Shown: piece by piece, positions 62,488 to 64,000 of the stretch
Layout of the letters: every line of letters begins with the position of its first letter
How positions within the stretch are numbered: position 1 is the first letter of the stretch
Assembly (NCBI RefSeq): GCF_024273195.1
Contig: NZ_JAMZCU010000006.1
Coordinates: forward strand, 186,001 to 250,000
Length of the DNA stretch: 64,000 nucleotides
Source: Devosia ureilytica
Lineage (GTDB): Bacteria; Pseudomonadota; Alphaproteobacteria; Rhizobiales; Devosiaceae
Direction of reading: 5' to 3'
Notes under the pieces: model-generated
Told to the model about the DNA's origin: nothing
The model's input: only the letters and a program-made list of their open reading frames with translations
The model's database searches: none
Made by a program: the position numbers and the translations under genes

Positions 62488-63233
62488 CCGCACTAACCCT
62501 CACTGGCGTCGGGCATGCCTTCTTCGGACGTACGGTGCTGTCCCGGGTATCGCTCTCGATCCGGCGCGGCGAGGTCGTGGCGCTTGTTGGTCCATCCGGA
62601 TGCGGGAAATCGACCCTCGCGCACATAGCTGCGGGTCTGATCAGCGCCAGGGAGGGCAGGGTGGCCAACCACTATCGCCGCCACGCCATGGTGTTTCAGG
62701 ACCCGCGCCTGTTGCCGTGGCGGGGCGCAGCGGGGAACATCGCATATCCGCTGGAACTCTCGGGCATGTCGCGTAGGGAGAGGGACCTGCGCGTCCGTCA
62801 GTCCGCGCGCATGGTCCAGCTCGAGGGTCAGGATCTGGACAAGTTTCCGGTGGAGTTGTCCGGGGGCATGCGCCAGCGCGTCGCCATTGCCCGCGCCATG
62901 GCCATCGAACCTGACTTTGTCTTCTTCGACGAACCCTTCACAGCGCTCGACGTCGCCCTCAAGCGACGCATGCAAGATCTGGTGATCGCAGCCGCGCGGC
63001 ATAACCGGTTCGCCGCACTCTTCATCACGCATGACCTCATGGAGGCGATCCGGGTGGCCCATCGCATCCTCGTCATGCACCATAAAGGGCAGGGGCTGGT
63101 CGGCGAGCGCATTGTAGATGGTGAACCTGGGAATCGCGACGACGCTAGCATCTTCGCCAGCATGCAGGCCTTCCTGCGTTCTGATATCGCCTTTGCCCAT
63201 GTCCATGATGTCGATGAAAGGCGCCGGACGTGA
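62484..63233 (+). CDS. ABC transporter ATP-binding protein (SsuB/TauB-like)
   Basis: A 249-residue ATPase. Walker A is VGPSGCGKSTLAHIAAG, the signature ELSGGMRQRVAIARAMA, Walker B FVFFDEPFTALDVAL, and the switch His is in LFITHDLMEAIRVA. A PEP-like MVFQDPRLLPWRGA Q-loop is typical of SsuB/TauB. It overlaps the permease stop by ATGA, and its own stop overlaps the NnrS start (GTGA, 63230-63233), so all four genes are coupled. The last 40 residues are an extension with unusual composition. Confidence 0.9.
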   Translation: MTALTLTGVGHAFFGRTVLSRVSLSIRRGEVVALVGPSGCGKSTLAHIAAGLISAREGRVANHYRRHAMVFQDPRLLPWRGAAGNIAYPLELSGMSRRERDLRVRQSARMVQLEGQDLDKFPVELSGGMRQRVAIARAMAIEPDFVFFDEPFTALDVALKRRMQDLVIAAARHNRFAALFITHDLMEAIRVAHRILVMHHKGQGLVGERIVDGEPGNRDDASIFASMQAFLRSDIAFAHVHDVDERRRT

Positions 63234-64000
63234 GCTCGTCGACGCCTGCAACGCGGACCATGCCGCTCAGGCACGTGCTTGCGGATGAGGGGTTCCGGCT
63301 CTTCTTTCCGCTGGCGGCCTTGCATGCCGCTCTCTGGCCGTTTCTCTGGATTGCGCTCTGGTCTTTCGACCTGCCGCTTGCGCGCGACGTTCCACCCAGC
63401 TTGTGGCATATGCAGGAGATGATCGTCGGCAGTTGGGGCGCTGCCCTGATAGGGTTCCTCACCACGGCCGCGCCGGAATGGACGGGAACTGCCCGCCTGC
63501 GCGGTCGGGCGCTCTGGCTATTGGCGGCGTCATGGGGGCTGGCCAGAATTGTCGGCTTCCTGGCTAGCGAACAGTTGCTCATCGTTGCTGGTTTGGCAGA
63601 TCTGAGCTGGTTGCTGGCCCTGATCCTCTACATTTACCGGATCTCCATTCAGCGCCGCACCGATCGCCTCGTCGCATTCGTCATATGGCTAGCAGCACTG
63701 GCAGTGGCCACCGTAGCCGCTCGCGCCGGAATGCTCATGGGCGACTTCGAGTTCAGCCGTGATGCTTCCCTCGCTTCCGGCTACATCTTTCTTGGTCTTC
63801 TGGGTCTCGCTCTGGCGCGCATCACTGTGCCCGTGACCAACCACGTCCTCGACCCGAGCGAGGAAACGGCAGCATATCGGCCGCATCCCGGACGCCAGAA
63901 CCTGGCCCCCGGGCTGGTCGCACTGGCCATAGCCGGTGACTGGCTTGGCCTATCCCCGGCCGTGAGCGGCTATCTCTGGATCGCAGCTGGCGCCGGCTTC
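63230..64000 (+). CDS. nnrS: NnrS family haem/copper membrane protein (partial)
   Basis: The frame stays open to the window end (257 codons). It has about eight hydrophobic segments so far and the NnrS signature LWHMQEMIVGSWGAALIGFLTTAAPEWTG, where the His binds haem and copper, followed by RLRGRALWLLAASWGLARIVGFL. NnrS proteins protect against nitrosative stress and are controlled by NnrR. GTG 63230 overlaps the ATPase stop; ATG 63260 (PLRHVLADEGF) is the alternative. The remaining C-terminus lies beyond the window. Confidence 0.88.
   Translation, partial: MSSSTPATRTMPLRHVLADEGFRLFFPLAALHAALWPFLWIALWSFDLPLARDVPPSLWHMQEMIVGSWGAALIGFLTTAAPEWTGTARLRGRALWLLAASWGLARIVGFLASEQLLIVAGLADLSWLLALILYIYRISIQRRTDRLVAFVIWLAALAVATVAARAGMLMGDFEFSRDASLASGYIFLGLLGLALARITVPVTNHVLDPSEETAAYRPHPGRQNLAPGLVALAIAGDWLGLSPAVSGYLWIAAGAGF

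Overview
The window is a high-GC alphaproteobacterial chromosome segment. Gene families, gene order (glyQ..lemA-DUF2207..glyS, rnhA-GNAT-ispH, ygfZ/pyrC, bioY) and dispersed GC-rich palindromes suggest a Hyphomicrobiales member, most like Devosia or Pelagibacterium. This placement is inference, because no rRNA is present.

Positions 1-26830 look like ordinary core chromosome. They hold glycyl-tRNA synthetase (glyQ end and glyS), a LemA/DUF2207 pair, a GNAT-rnhA-ispH cluster, a PPDK-like protein whose ATP-binding domain has decayed, a SleB-type hydrolase, ygfZ, pyrC, Nudix and SRAP proteins, an FAD-linked oxidase, aroC and bioY. The section ends with two tRNA genes, Pro(CGG) and Gln(TTG).

Positions 26830-32300 are a mobile or plasmid-like region entered at the tRNA-Gln 3' end. 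It has a large tyrosine recombinase, a wrecked second integrase on the other strand, a MarR-like regulator divergent from a ParA ATPase, a small ribbon-helix-helix protein, and seven perfect tandem 8-bp repeats just downstream that could be a partition site.

Positions 32300-42400 are an osmoprotection locus. A minus-strand run encodes ectoine synthesis (ectA-ectB-ectC-ectD-ask), ectoine uptake (ehuB-ehuC-ehuD-ehuA) and an MFS transporter. A divergent MarR regulator (ectR) faces it across an AT-rich intergenic region with two perfect palindromes.

Positions 42400-50020 hold transposase and recombinase debris followed by a plasmid-like block: a protein with a TKWCT motif, a GIY-YIG/DUF4357 protein, a soluble FtsH-like AAA+/M41 zinc protease, two small proteins in overlapping frames, and a KfrA-like protein with a palindromic operator inside its own promoter. 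A compact promoter-hairpin-terminator element, probably a small RNA or leader, precedes a Bcr/CflA-type efflux pump.

Positions 51700-64000 are a nitrate/nitric-oxide respiration locus: periplasmic nitrate reductase napEDABC, divergent cytochrome c maturation genes ccmI-ccmE-ccmF, a DUF6455 protein, and a Tat-signal substrate-binding protein with permease and ATPase overlapping into an NnrS-family gene that runs off the end. FNR/NnrR-like boxes lie in the control regions here, suggesting one oxygen- or NO-responsive regulon.
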